Below are positions 8,591 to 16,742 of a DNA stretch of 64,000 nt, piece by piece. The translations under genes were made by a program, and so were the position numbers. The notes beneath the pieces were generated by a model. The model saw nothing but the letters and a program-made list of their open reading frames with translations, did no database searches and was not told the DNA's origin. Within the stretch, counting starts at the first letter, position 1. Each line of letters begins with the position of its first letter. This stretch comes from an uncultured Ignavibacteriales bacterium (GTDB taxonomy: Bacteria > Bacteroidota > Ignavibacteria > Ignavibacteriales > Ignavibacteriaceae): the NCBI GenBank assembly GCA_903929035.1, contig CAIYTF010000002.1, positions 1 through 64,000 on the forward strand, written 5' to 3'.

Positions 8591-8626
8591 TATAAGCGTT
8601 TATCTTCTTTACGTGTACAAATAATG

Positions 8627-9160
8627 CTACTTAATTGATATATGATTTTTAATGTTCTCAAATTTTTTCTCACCAATACCTTTAACATCCTTTAATTGCG
8701 TTGCTGCAGTAAATCGTTTGATATACTGCCTATACGAGATGATTGCTTCGGCTGTAGCTATCCCGATGCCTTGCAAAGTTGCTAATTCCGCGACAGTAGC
8801 AGTATTTATATTCACCCTGTCAATTGATCCTTTTGCTAATTTTTCAATAGGCGCGTTAATTGAACTAAGGCGAAACGCCGCCAATGTGTCAGGTTCTCTT
8901 ACGAGCAATGTATCCTGTCGCGAACTGTTCACTATGTCATCAACATTCAGGCGGTTGCTTCGGCGTTCGCGGGAATCTCTCATAATTGATATGTAAAGAC
9001 TGTCCTCCCGCTCGTAAGAAAACTTTTTTCCTATGTGAAATGATGAATCCGCGATTTTATAAATCCCTCCAATAGAAGCTAACGACAGGAAAAAGATCAC
9101 GACCGTGACTTCGCTCGTGGTAAATCCTATTTTGTCCCCGATCTTCTTTAGCAGTTTCAT
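8627..9160 (-). CDS. ComEA-like helix-hairpin-helix DNA-binding protein
   Basis: The 177-residue protein has one N-terminal membrane segment (VTVVIFFLSLASIGGIY, about 19-35), a variable linker, and a C-terminal pair of helix-hairpin-helix motifs starting VNINTATVAELATLQGIG (about 116) and ending with KDVKGIGEKKFENIK. In competent bacteria, ComEA of this design is a membrane-anchored receptor for incoming double-stranded DNA. It starts 21 bases after dnaJ and precedes the PilM-like gene by 36 bases. Non-competence homologues also exist, so the role is inferred. Confidence 0.8.
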   Translation of the reverse strand: MKLLKKIGDKIGFTTSEVTVVIFFLSLASIGGIYKIADSSFHIGKKFSYEREDSLYISIMRDSRERRSNRLNVDDIVNSSRQDTLLVREPDTLAAFRLSSINAPIEKLAKGSIDRVNINTATVAELATLQGIGIATAEAIISYRQYIKRFTAATQLKDVKGIGEKKFENIKNHISIK

Positions 9161-9181
9161 TTTGCAAGAATCCTGACAGTT

Positions 9182-10339
9182 TTATAATCCGAAATGGCTG
9201 AAAATTCCGCTTGAAGATTCGCTGCCTTTGGGATTAATGTTTGGCATTGTCTGAAGTTCTTTCAGCATATCCCGCTCTTTGGTAGTGATCTTTTTCGGAA
9301 CGATCACGTTGACGCGGACAAGTTCATCACCGATGCCGTGCTTGTTCAAGTGTTTTATTCCTTTCTCGCGCATACGGAGGATTTTCCCGGGCTGTGTGCC
9401 GGGATCTATTTTCAGTCTTGCCTTGCCGCTCAACGTTGGAACATCACACTCTGTTCCTAAAACAGCTTCAGGGAAACTAATTGTCAAATCAAGATAGATG
9501 TCATCACCGTCACGCTTAAAGTATTCGTGCGGGATCTCTTGGAAGACCACGAGCAAATCACCCGATGCACCGCCGCGTAATCCGGAGTTTCCTTCGCCGC
9601 GTACCGTCATATAACTTCCTTCTCCAACTCCCGCCGGTACTGTAATCGGGATTGTTTGCTCATCCTGCATTCTGCCGTCACCCATACATTTTTTGCAAGG
9701 TTTATCAATCACGGATCCTTCGCCGTTGCAATTCGCGCAAGTTTGAATATTTACGAACTGACCGAACACGGACCTCGATACCGTGCGGTGTTCGCCGGTT
9801 CCCTGACAAGAAGGGCAAGTCTTTGTTGACGAACTGCCCTCGGAGCCGCTTCCGGAACAACCGGAACAGGCAATGAACTTTTTAATCTTGATTTTTTTGG
9901 TTACGCCGGTGGTGATTTCCTCAAGCGTTAGTTTCAGGTTTACTTTCAAATCAGAACCGGGTGTTCCGCTGCCTCTCCGTTTTCCGCCCTGTCCGCGTCC
10001 TTGTCGGCTGCCGCCCGCGAAAAAATCATCGAATATCGAAGAACCGCCAAATACATCAGAAAAGTGAGAAAAAATATCGTTGACATTGGAATAGCCGTGG
10101 AAATCTTGTCCTTCGCGCATACCGCTAAAGCCGTATCGATCGTAGCGTGCGCGCTTTTCATCATCACTTAATATTTCATAAGCTTCAGTCGCTTCTTTGA
10201 ACCTGTCTTCTGCTTCCTTGTTGTCAGGATTCCGATCAGGGTGATTCTGCATTGCAATCTTCCTGTATGATTTTTTTATTTCATCTTTGGTTGCCCCTTT
10301 CACGATACCCAATACTTCATAATAATCTCGTTTTGCCAT
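9182..10339 (-). CDS. dnaJ: chaperone DnaJ (Hsp40)
   Basis: Co-chaperone that delivers substrates to DnaK and stimulates its ATPase. From the ATG at 10339 the product is 385 residues: a J domain ([22 protein letters not shown] with the HPD motif), a Gly/Phe-rich linker, four zinc-binding CxxCxGxG repeats ([32 protein letters not shown]) and the substrate-binding domains. A GTG at 10354 overlapping the grpE stop would add five residues. The ATG is preferred because the family begins MAKRDYYE. dnaK is not in the window. Confidence 0.96.
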   Translation of the reverse strand: MAKRDYYEVLGIVKGATKDEIKKSYRKIAMQNHPDRNPDNKEAEDRFKEATEAYEILSDDEKRARYDRYGFSGMREGQDFHGYSNVNDIFSHFSDVFGGSSIFDDFFAGGSRQGRGQGGKRRGSGTPGSDLKVNLKLTLEEITTGVTKKIKIKKFIACSGCSGSGSEGSSSTKTCPSCQGTGEHRTVSRSVFGQFVNIQTCANCNGEGSVIDKPCKKCMGDGRMQDEQTIPITVPAGVGEGSYMTVRGEGNSGLRGGASGDLLVVFQEIPHEYFKRDGDDIYLDLTISFPEAVLGTECDVPTLSGKARLKIDPGTQPGKILRMREKGIKHLNKHGIGDELVRVNVIVPKKITTKERDMLKELQTMPNINPKGSESSSGIFSHFGL

Positions 10340-10346
10340 AGTGTTA

Positions 10347-11006
10347 TTATTCACCTTCTTTCATTTCTTCATCTATCCGCGGTTCCGCCGAAACAATCAC
10401 CTGGGAGTGTCGAATTACTTTTTCCTTATATGTATAACCGGCTTGCACCTCTTGCAAAATCGTGTTTGGCGGAACCTCAGCCGTTGGCTGAGGATAAAGC
10501 GCATCGTGCAGATTGACATCAAACTCTTTGCCAATAGTATCAATTTTCTTTACTTCATTATCAGTTAAGAATTTAATAAATTTTTCGTAAATAAGCATAA
10601 CGCCATCTTGCAAACTCTTCACATCGGATTTATCTGTTATGTGCTGTAATGACCTTTCAAAATCATCAACAACAGGGAGTAATTTAATAATAAATTTTTC
10701 ACCTGAATATTTCAGAATTGCCTGTTGTTCTTGTTCTGTACGGCGTTTAAAGTTATCGAACTCTGCCATTTTCCTCATAAATCGATCTTTGAATTCATCG
10801 CGTTCTTTTTCAAGCGATGCCGCCAATTTAATATTTTCTTCAAGCTCTGCGCGCAACAATTGCATTTCCGTTTCTTCCGGTGCAGATGCGGCTGGGACAT
10901 CTTCTTCATTTACCATATCATTATCGTTAATTATATTCGAGTTTATTTGTTCACTATTTTCCATTTGTATTTTATCAGATTCCTTTTGATTCCGAGTTTT
11001 GCTCAT
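10347..11006 (-). CDS. grpE: nucleotide exchange factor GrpE
   Basis: Releases ADP from DnaK. The product has an acidic, poorly conserved N-terminal tail, a long coiled-coil helix (about 50-110) and the C-terminal beta domain with [25 protein letters not shown] and the ending VIVSAEP. The ATG at 11006 is chosen because GAAAGG lies seven bases upstream; an in-frame ATG at 11030 would add eight residues without a good ribosome binding site. It sits between hrcA and dnaJ, the usual heat-shock order. Confidence 0.94.
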   Translation of the reverse strand: MSKTRNQKESDKIQMENSEQINSNIINDNDMVNEEDVPAASAPEETEMQLLRAELEENIKLAASLEKERDEFKDRFMRKMAEFDNFKRRTEQEQQAILKYSGEKFIIKLLPVVDDFERSLQHITDKSDVKSLQDGVMLIYEKFIKFLTDNEVKKIDTIGKEFDVNLHDALYPQPTAEVPPNTILQEVQAGYTYKEKVIRHSQVIVSAEPRIDEEMKEGE

Positions 11007-11096
11007 AAATAACCTTTCAAATATTGTCATACCGTGAGTAATGTTTCTATATTCAAAGTGTTTTTAATAAATGTATTTTAATGTTGTTTTAGATTC

Positions 11097-12140
11097 TTAT
11101 TGTTTCGTCAAAGTTTCAGTTAAAATATCTGAAACATAATTAACAATCGCCATAATTTTCGCGTATTCCATTCTCTTTGGTCCGATAACTCCAAGCGTTC
11201 CTGTTATCTCGCCAAATTGATATTCTTTTGCAACTAAGCTAAAATCTCCCAAGAGCGGAAATTCATTCTCAGCCCCGATAGTAACGCTTACCGCGGATTG
11301 ATTGACCTTTGATGCTTTTTCAAAAACGTGAAAAATAACATCTTTATCTTCTATCATTTCAATCACACCTTGAAAACTGTCGGGACTATCAAACTCCGGT
11401 TTTCTTAACAGGTTAGTTGCTCCCGTTATAATTGCTTTCTCAGCGGGATTTGCATCCTTGAATATCTTGTCAATCGATTCAAGGAATACTGTCAGGACCG
11501 GATGTAAATCAGTAGAAAAGTCCTTCATCCTTTCAGTGAATGTTGTCCTGATTTCTTTCAGTGAAAGACCGCCGAGCCGCTCGTTTAATATTGTTTGAAC
11601 TTCCTGAATTTGTGTTTCTTTTATACCGGAGTTAATTTCAAGAGTTATTGTCTTGACCATTCCGGAAGAAATGCTCAATACAATCAATATTCGAGAAGAA
11701 CTGACGCTGATAATTTGCAGCCGCTCAAGAATACCGGAATCAAGTCTCGGGTAAAGCACACACGCGAGCTGCTGGGTGATGTTGCTCAACAATCTGGAAA
11801 CAAGTCCAAGCATTTCTTCTCTTTGATTCTGAAAAGAGTCTATCTGAGCAGAAATTGCCTCCCGTTCAACAATTGGAAGTTCTTCCATCCGCATCAAAGC
11901 ATCAACATAGAACCGGTATCCTTTGTCCGTGGGAACACGTCCGGCAGAAGTATGCGGGTGATTAATAAACCCGGAATCTTCTAAATCGGACATAATATTC
12001 CTAACGGTCGCTGCAGAAAAGTTGAGGTTATACTTCTTGGCAATATTCCTCGACCCGACAGGGGAAGCAGTCAAAATAAATTGCTGCACGATAAACTTGA
12101 GAACGTTTTTCTCGCGTTCTGATAATTCTTCTTCAAACAT
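11097..12140 (-). CDS. hrcA: heat-inducible transcription repressor HrcA
   Basis: Repressor that binds CIRCE operators and represses chaperone operons. From the ATG at 12140 it has 347 residues, the family's normal length, starting MFEEELSEREKNVLKFIV. The winged-helix region includes SAATVRNIMSDLEDSGFI and the signature HTSAGRVPTDKGYRFYVD. The reading frame stays open to 12245, but those 35 codons have no family counterpart. It heads the hrcA-grpE-dnaJ run. No complete CIRCE element was found upstream (one half-site only), so how this operon is controlled is unclear. Confidence 0.94.
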   Translation of the reverse strand: MFEEELSEREKNVLKFIVQQFILTASPVGSRNIAKKYNLNFSAATVRNIMSDLEDSGFINHPHTSAGRVPTDKGYRFYVDALMRMEELPIVEREAISAQIDSFQNQREEMLGLVSRLLSNITQQLACVLYPRLDSGILERLQIISVSSSRILIVLSISSGMVKTITLEINSGIKETQIQEVQTILNERLGGLSLKEIRTTFTERMKDFSTDLHPVLTVFLESIDKIFKDANPAEKAIITGATNLLRKPEFDSPDSFQGVIEMIEDKDVIFHVFEKASKVNQSAVSVTIGAENEFPLLGDFSLVAKEYQFGEITGTLGVIGPKRMEYAKIMAIVNYVSDILTETLTKQ

Positions 12141-12678
12141 TGAATATATTAGCTTTAAACCTCTAAATATACTCAAAAAAAAGCACAATGACCACAGATT
12201 TTCATAATTTAGAATTTTGCCAACAATCCGGTACAAGTGGTACAAATGGAATTGGACAACTTAAAAATGGCTAATAGATTACAAATAAATGGGTTATGAA
12301 GAATCGGAATTAGAAGTTTTACACAACTTGCCACGATATTTCTAATTTGAGTGCTACTATTTCAAAAAAAAATCGTAACTGTTTAGCTTATCTAACTACT
12401 TGTAAAATAAGTAGTTACAAATATCAAAAATTAAGCATACAAATATATCAAATTTATAAGTGCTTATAATATAACGGCTTATATTTTTAGGCATTTTTTG
12501 CGAAAAAAATTGAATATTTTGTAAGTGTATGATATTCAATAGGTTACATCGGTTGCAGAGTACCTAAACAGTTACAAAAAATCATTTATTTTATTTTTCG
12601 CTTGACATTAGTTCAAGTTCGTATTATTTTAACTTAAAGCATTTAATTAAATTCAATAAAAATATATATGAGGTCTCT
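12141..12678. other. AT-rich intergenic region between hrcA and the YceI gene, with inverted repeats
   Basis: About 540 bases between diverging genes, with no convincing coding frame. GTAACTGTTTAG (12375-12386) is repeated in inverse as CTAAACAGTTAC (12564-12575). Inside lies a perfect nine-base hairpin, TAACTACTT/AAGTAGTTA, at 12393-12417. Both genes' promoters must be here. A weak candidate for the YceI gene is TTGACA at 12602-12607 with TATTAT at 12622-12627, but its 14-base spacer is too short for confidence. Confidence 0.5.
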
Positions 12679-13269
12679 ATGAAAACTGTGAAGATGTTTC
12701 TTGCAGTATTAGTTGTTCTAAGTTCGGTATCATTCAGCCAAGTAAAATGGAATGCCGATGCGTCACATTCAAGTGTTGTTTTTCGCGTAAAGCATTTAGT
12801 AATTTCTGAAGTAGCGGGTTATTTCCGCGAATTTTCAGGAACAGTCGAATCAAAAAAAGATAACGACTTCTCTAACGCGCAGATAGATTTCACCGTGAAA
12901 ACATCAAGTATCAACACCGATAATGAAAAACGCGATGCTCACTTGAAATCGGACGATTTCTTCAACTCTGAAAAATATCCTGCAATGACTTTCAAAGGAA
13001 AATCAATGAAGAAAATCGGCAAGGATAAATATACCCTTGTTGGTGATTTAACAATCCGCGATGTAACTAAAGAAATCAAGCTTGATGTTGTATATAACGG
13101 CACTGTTAAAGACCCTTGGGGACTTACCCGGGCAGGATTCAAACTAACCGGCCAGCTAAATCGATTCGACTATAATTTGAAATGGAACACGCTGATGGAA
13201 ACAGGCGGTGCGATGGTTGATAAAACAATCAAGATTGAAAGCAACTTAGAGTTTGTTGTATCTAAATAA
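12679..13269 (+). CDS. YceI-family periplasmic lipid-binding protein
   Basis: Small secreted beta-barrel (lipocalin-like) protein that binds polyisoprenoid or similar lipids in characterised members. The signal peptide MKTVKMFLAVLVVLSSVSFS is followed by the YceI domain. Recognisable blocks are WNADASHSSVVFRVKHL, VSEVAGYFREFSG-like residues, DAHLKSDDFFNSEKYPAMTF, and WGLTRAGFKLTGQLNRFDY near the C-terminus. Length 196 is typical. GAGG precedes the ATG. It is a single-gene unit ending in a clear terminator. Confidence 0.92.
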   Translation: MKTVKMFLAVLVVLSSVSFSQVKWNADASHSSVVFRVKHLVISEVAGYFREFSGTVESKKDNDFSNAQIDFTVKTSSINTDNEKRDAHLKSDDFFNSEKYPAMTFKGKSMKKIGKDKYTLVGDLTIRDVTKEIKLDVVYNGTVKDPWGLTRAGFKLTGQLNRFDYNLKWNTLMETGGAMVDKTIKIESNLEFVVSK

Positions 13270-13307
13270 AGTTAGCCCTGTTAAACATTATCCATATCTC
13301 TATCAAG

Positions 13308-13339
13308 AACCCCCTGCTGAAATATGCAAGGGGTTTTTT
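13308..13339 (+). terminator. intrinsic terminator after the YceI gene
   Basis: AACCCC at 13308-13313 pairs with GGGGTT at 13330-13335, and TGC (13315-13317) extends the stem with GCA after one mismatch. Six T residues follow. It lies about 40 bases after the stop. Confidence 0.85.
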
Positions 13340-13468
13340 GTTTTAATATTTATTTCTTTAGCTCTTGGAAATATTGGTTCAATAACGGATAGTGCAGATA
13401 ATCCAATTGGGGCTTACCTGCAATGAAGTAAATCATATTTACAGTTTATACATAAATATTATTGGATA

Positions 13469-14731
13469 TTACTTCCTCAAAAGTGTTGTCAATTTTTCTA
13501 AACTGCCGCGCTTTACTTTGAATGTAACCATAACTTTGTCATCTATATATTTTTCTTCAATTGCATCGGCAAAAGTTTTCGCACGCTGAATTAAGTAACT
13601 GTTTTGAGTATCAAGTTCAAAGGACTCGATGACAAAGTTATTTTCAATAAAGCCCTCTATTCTAGATTTCAACGCGGTGATATTGAATCCTTTCATCGCG
13701 GAAACACATATCGCGCTTTCGTACGCGTTCAGCACGAATTCAATTTTGGTAAGGTCTTTTATAGTATCAACCTTGTTAAAAACTTTTAAGACAGGTTTAT
13801 CTTTGCAGCCGAGTTCATTAAGTGTCTGCGTTACCACGCTGATATGATCTTCGTAAAACGGATGTGACATATCGATAATATGAAGTATTATATCGGCTTC
13901 GCGAACTTCGCTAAGCGTGCTTTTAAAAGATGCCACCAGATTGTGCGGCAGTTTTCGAATAAATCCAACCGTATCACTAAGTAAAATTTCGACATTCTTC
14001 TTTAATGAAAATGTCCGCGTGGTAGAATCCAATGTGGCAAATAATTTATCTTCCGCCAAGGCATCCGCCCCTGAAAGCAAATTGAATAAAGTTGATTTTC
14101 CTGCATTGGTATAGCCGACTAAAGTTGCCTTTACAAAATCTTTTCGTCCTTTAGTTTGTATTTGCCTGTCAGATTCAATTTCTTCAAGTTTCTTTTTCAG
14201 GTAAGAAATTCTGTCGCGAATCAACCGCCTGTCTGTTTCAATTTGTGTTTCACCAGGTCCTTTTGTACCTATACCTCCTAACTGTTTGGAAAAGTGCGTC
14301 CAAGCGCGAGTTAATCGAGGCAGCATATATTGGCACTGTGCCAGCTCAACTTGAGTACGAGATGTTCTTGTCTTGGCGTGTGAAGCGAAAATATCCAAGA
14401 TAAGCCCGCTCCTATCAACAATCTTTCGTTTTATGATTGTTTCCAGATTTCTGGTTTGAACAGGTGCCAAATCATCGTCAAAGATTATCAAATCAATGCC
14501 GTGATCCTCAACCAAATCAGCTATTTCTTGTGCCTTTCCCTTACCAATATAATAGGCGGAATCAAAATTATTCCGGTCTTGGGTAAACTTGAAAACAACC
14601 TCAGCTCCGGCAGTTCTTGCAAGCTCCTCCAATTCCGATAAATGTTCATCAACAACTTCTCTGCTGATAAAACGCGTGCGAGCTGCAACCAGAATCGCGC
14701 GTTCAATAACTTTATGATTTATTTCGTGCAT
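13469..14731 (-). CDS. hflX: ribosome-associated GTPase HflX
   Basis: GTPase that binds the 50S subunit and can split stalled ribosomes. The 420 residues contain the N-terminal HflX domain (including GPGETQIETDRR near 152) and the GTPase domain: G1 VGYTNAGKSTLFN (about 203), G3 DTVGFIRKLPHNLV (about 254), G4 FNKVD (about 318). The coiled-coil linker carries RLIRDRISYLKKKLEEIE. It is alone on the minus strand, converging with the YceI gene. Confidence 0.95.
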   Translation of the reverse strand: MHEINHKVIERAILVAARTRFISREVVDEHLSELEELARTAGAEVVFKFTQDRNNFDSAYYIGKGKAQEIADLVEDHGIDLIIFDDDLAPVQTRNLETIIKRKIVDRSGLILDIFASHAKTRTSRTQVELAQCQYMLPRLTRAWTHFSKQLGGIGTKGPGETQIETDRRLIRDRISYLKKKLEEIESDRQIQTKGRKDFVKATLVGYTNAGKSTLFNLLSGADALAEDKLFATLDSTTRTFSLKKNVEILLSDTVGFIRKLPHNLVASFKSTLSEVREADIILHIIDMSHPFYEDHISVVTQTLNELGCKDKPVLKVFNKVDTIKDLTKIEFVLNAYESAICVSAMKGFNITALKSRIEGFIENNFVIESFELDTQNSYLIQRAKTFADAIEEKYIDDKVMVTFKVKRGSLEKLTTLLRK

Positions 14732-14814
14732 TTTTTTTGATAATCCGGTTAATTATAATAGTTTTTGATTTCTAACATCAAGATACTGAAATTAATTCCT
14801 CTTGCATAGAAAGG

Positions 14815-14906
14815 ATTAAGTGTTTGCCAACAAATAACTTTTACATCTTCTAAAGATAACCTTTGCGTGAGAAAGTGTTAATGTTATTTCTGAACGAGTC
14901 CTAAGA
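14815..14906 (+). repeat. dispersed intergenic repeat, copy B
   Basis: It contains AAGTGTTTGCCAACAAATAAC, TTTACATCTTCTAAAG, GCGTGAGAAAGTGTTAATG and TTATTTCTGAACGAGTCC. The right-hand 40 bases are almost identical to copy D at 57330-57370. It lies between two minus-strand genes (hflX and the metal-binding protein gene). Confidence 0.8.
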
Positions 14907-14996
14907 GATTTTCCCCAATAAATTAGTAAGGACGACCAGCCAATCGCCCCTACAGCTTACAGTTATATCAACTTGGGTTAGCAAATCTATATAGAT

Positions 14997-15356
14997 TTAC
15001 TTAACCTTGAACCCGTTCTTGAGCAAGTTTTTCTTCGCATCTTCCAATGAAACTTCTTTCAATTTCATTTTGCACAAAGAACATTTACCCGGCGCATCGG
15101 AAATAACATTCCAATCCATCTGGCATTGAAACACCTTGCCGTCTTTATTCTTATCAATGGCGGATAAGTTGATTGTACCTTTTCTAACCATATCCACAAC
15201 TTTAGATGAATCATCTTTCGCTTCCTTTTTGGGCATATCCATCTGTTTGTGCATTTTTTTCTTTACGACTTCTTTCGGCTGTTCCTGTGCAAAAGAACTT
15301 ATTGAAAAAGCACTCAACATCACGCAGCCAATAATCACTAACCACATCGTCTTCAT
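14997..15356 (-). CDS. small secreted heavy-metal-binding domain protein
   Basis: The 119-residue protein has a signal peptide (LVIIGCVMLSAFSISSFAQ), a Lys/Met-rich linker (KKKMHKQMDMPKKEAK) and a C-terminal metal-binding motif FQCQMDWNVISDAPGKCSLC followed by KMKL. This matches the heavy-metal-binding domain seen in copper and silver efflux adaptors (typically YTCPMHP...PGxCPxCGMxL). Three cysteines and several methionines suggest Cu(I)/Ag(I). It is downstream of the adaptor and TolC genes, so it is likely part of the same metal response. Confidence 0.75.
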   Translation of the reverse strand: MKTMWLVIIGCVMLSAFSISSFAQEQPKEVVKKKMHKQMDMPKKEAKDDSSKVVDMVRKGTINLSAIDKNKDGKVFQCQMDWNVISDAPGKCSLCKMKLKEVSLEDAKKNLLKNGFKVK

Positions 15357-15476
15357 TATTTTACCTTTACCTTTTGTTTGTTATTTTGGCAGCATCTATA
15401 AAGGCTGCCCGTAATTGATGGTTAATTTTCAATGGTTAATAGCTATTCTAATACATTAATCTTTAACCAATAACAT

Positions 15477-16691
15477 TTATTTATTTTTCGTTCCTGTCTT
15501 TAGCTGACTCTCTGAATCTATCAAAAATCCTCCGGATGCGGCAACTTCATCGTTTTCATTTAATCCGGCAAGTACCTGATATTTATCGCCATATTTATCG
15601 CCAACTGTAACCAGATGTCCTTCAAACATTCCGTCAGGCATCTTTACCCAGACAATAGTTCTTTTGCCGGAAAAAATAATTGCTCCCGCCGGAACAAGTA
15701 ATCCCTGTCCAGCGTTTATAGAAAATACTGTTTCTCCATACATTTGCGGTTTCAATTTACCGGCAGTATTTGAAAACTCACTTCGTACTTTTACTGTTCT
15801 TGACTGAGAATTGACTACAGGATAAATAAAAGTCACTTTCCCGATAAAAACTTCTTGAGGATATGCTTTCAAATTAAGTTTAACAGTGTTACCAACCTTT
15901 ACAGAAGCTAAATCCTTCTCATTTACTTCAGAGATGCTCCATAACGAAGATAACTCCGCTATATCATATAAGGCGGTTCCCTCGTTAACATACATTCCCT
16001 CGCGGACTTTCTTTTCGATAACGGTACCACTGACGGGGGAGTAGTATGTTAAAATTGATTTTACTTTATTACCGGTTTCAATTTCTTTTATTTGAGTGTT
16101 CGTCAAGCCAAAAAGTTCCAATTTACTTTTAGCGGCGGTCGCCAGAGAAATATTCTCGTTATTACTCAAAGCCAGCAGATAGTCATTCTGTGCTTGTACT
16201 AAATCCGGACTGTATATTTCAAAAAGCGCCTGTCCTTTTTTAACATAATCGCCGGTTTTATCCACTAACAGTTTTTCTATCCTTCCATTAAATCGCGCGG
16301 AAATAATTTTTCTGCTTTGCTCGGCAAAATCTAAATAGCTATAAACAGCAACCTCTTTTTTCAAAGTCTCTTTTGTTACACGAACCGTGGACACATTTGC
16401 AAGCACTTGTTTCCTGCCCGATAAAGTTACACTGCTTACCGAATCGTTTGTTTCTCCGGCACCTGATCCTTTATCGTTATCAATTTTTTTTATAAGGTCC
16501 ATTCCGCATATCGGACAGGCACCGGGTTTATCCATCCTTACCTGCGGGTGCATTGAGCAAGTCCAATATTCTTTAACCGGTGTAAGGGACTTATCATCTT
16601 TACCCTGCTTTTCGCTCTTCGTGCATCCGGAATAAAGAAAAATTATTGCCAGAATCGGTATCAGTAAATATATAATATTTTTCATTTTCAA
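15477..16691 (-). CDS. RND efflux periplasmic adaptor (CusB-like)
   Basis: Membrane-fusion protein linking an inner-membrane pump to an outer-membrane TolC channel, probably for Cu/Ag or other divalent metals. The 404 residues start with a lipoprotein signal (lipobox ending YSGC near 23). A heavy-metal-binding domain follows (YWTCSMHPQVRMDKPGACP, then CGMDLI, about 42-67), then the barrel-sandwich and hairpin domains (RIEKLLVDKTGDYVKKGQ near 132) and the membrane-proximal domain. The TolC gene is 51 bases upstream on the same strand. No RND pump gene is nearby. Confidence 0.88.
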   Translation of the reverse strand: MKMKNIIYLLIPILAIIFLYSGCTKSEKQGKDDKSLTPVKEYWTCSMHPQVRMDKPGACPICGMDLIKKIDNDKGSGAGETNDSVSSVTLSGRKQVLANVSTVRVTKETLKKEVAVYSYLDFAEQSRKIISARFNGRIEKLLVDKTGDYVKKGQALFEIYSPDLVQAQNDYLLALSNNENISLATAAKSKLELFGLTNTQIKEIETGNKVKSILTYYSPVSGTVIEKKVREGMYVNEGTALYDIAELSSLWSISEVNEKDLASVKVGNTVKLNLKAYPQEVFIGKVTFIYPVVNSQSRTVKVRSEFSNTAGKLKPQMYGETVFSINAGQGLLVPAGAIIFSGKRTIVWVKMPDGMFEGHLVTVGDKYGDKYQVLAGLNENDEVAASGGFLIDSESQLKTGTKNK

Positions 16692-16742
16692 TCTCTTTTA
16701 ATAATTGTAAATTGTTAGTTGTAAATGATTAATTAACTCACA

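Noticed and set aside
12141-12245. N-terminal extension of HrcA
   Set aside because: The 35 extra codons have no family counterpart and no ribosome binding site. HrcA normally begins near the MFEEELSERE start chosen here.
12340-12360. CIRCE operator for hrcA
   Set aside because: TAGCACTC occurs on the minus strand (GAGTGCTA at 12349-12356), but the other half at the required nine-base spacing (ATATCGTGG versus GAGTGCTAA) does not match. A half-site alone is not evidence.
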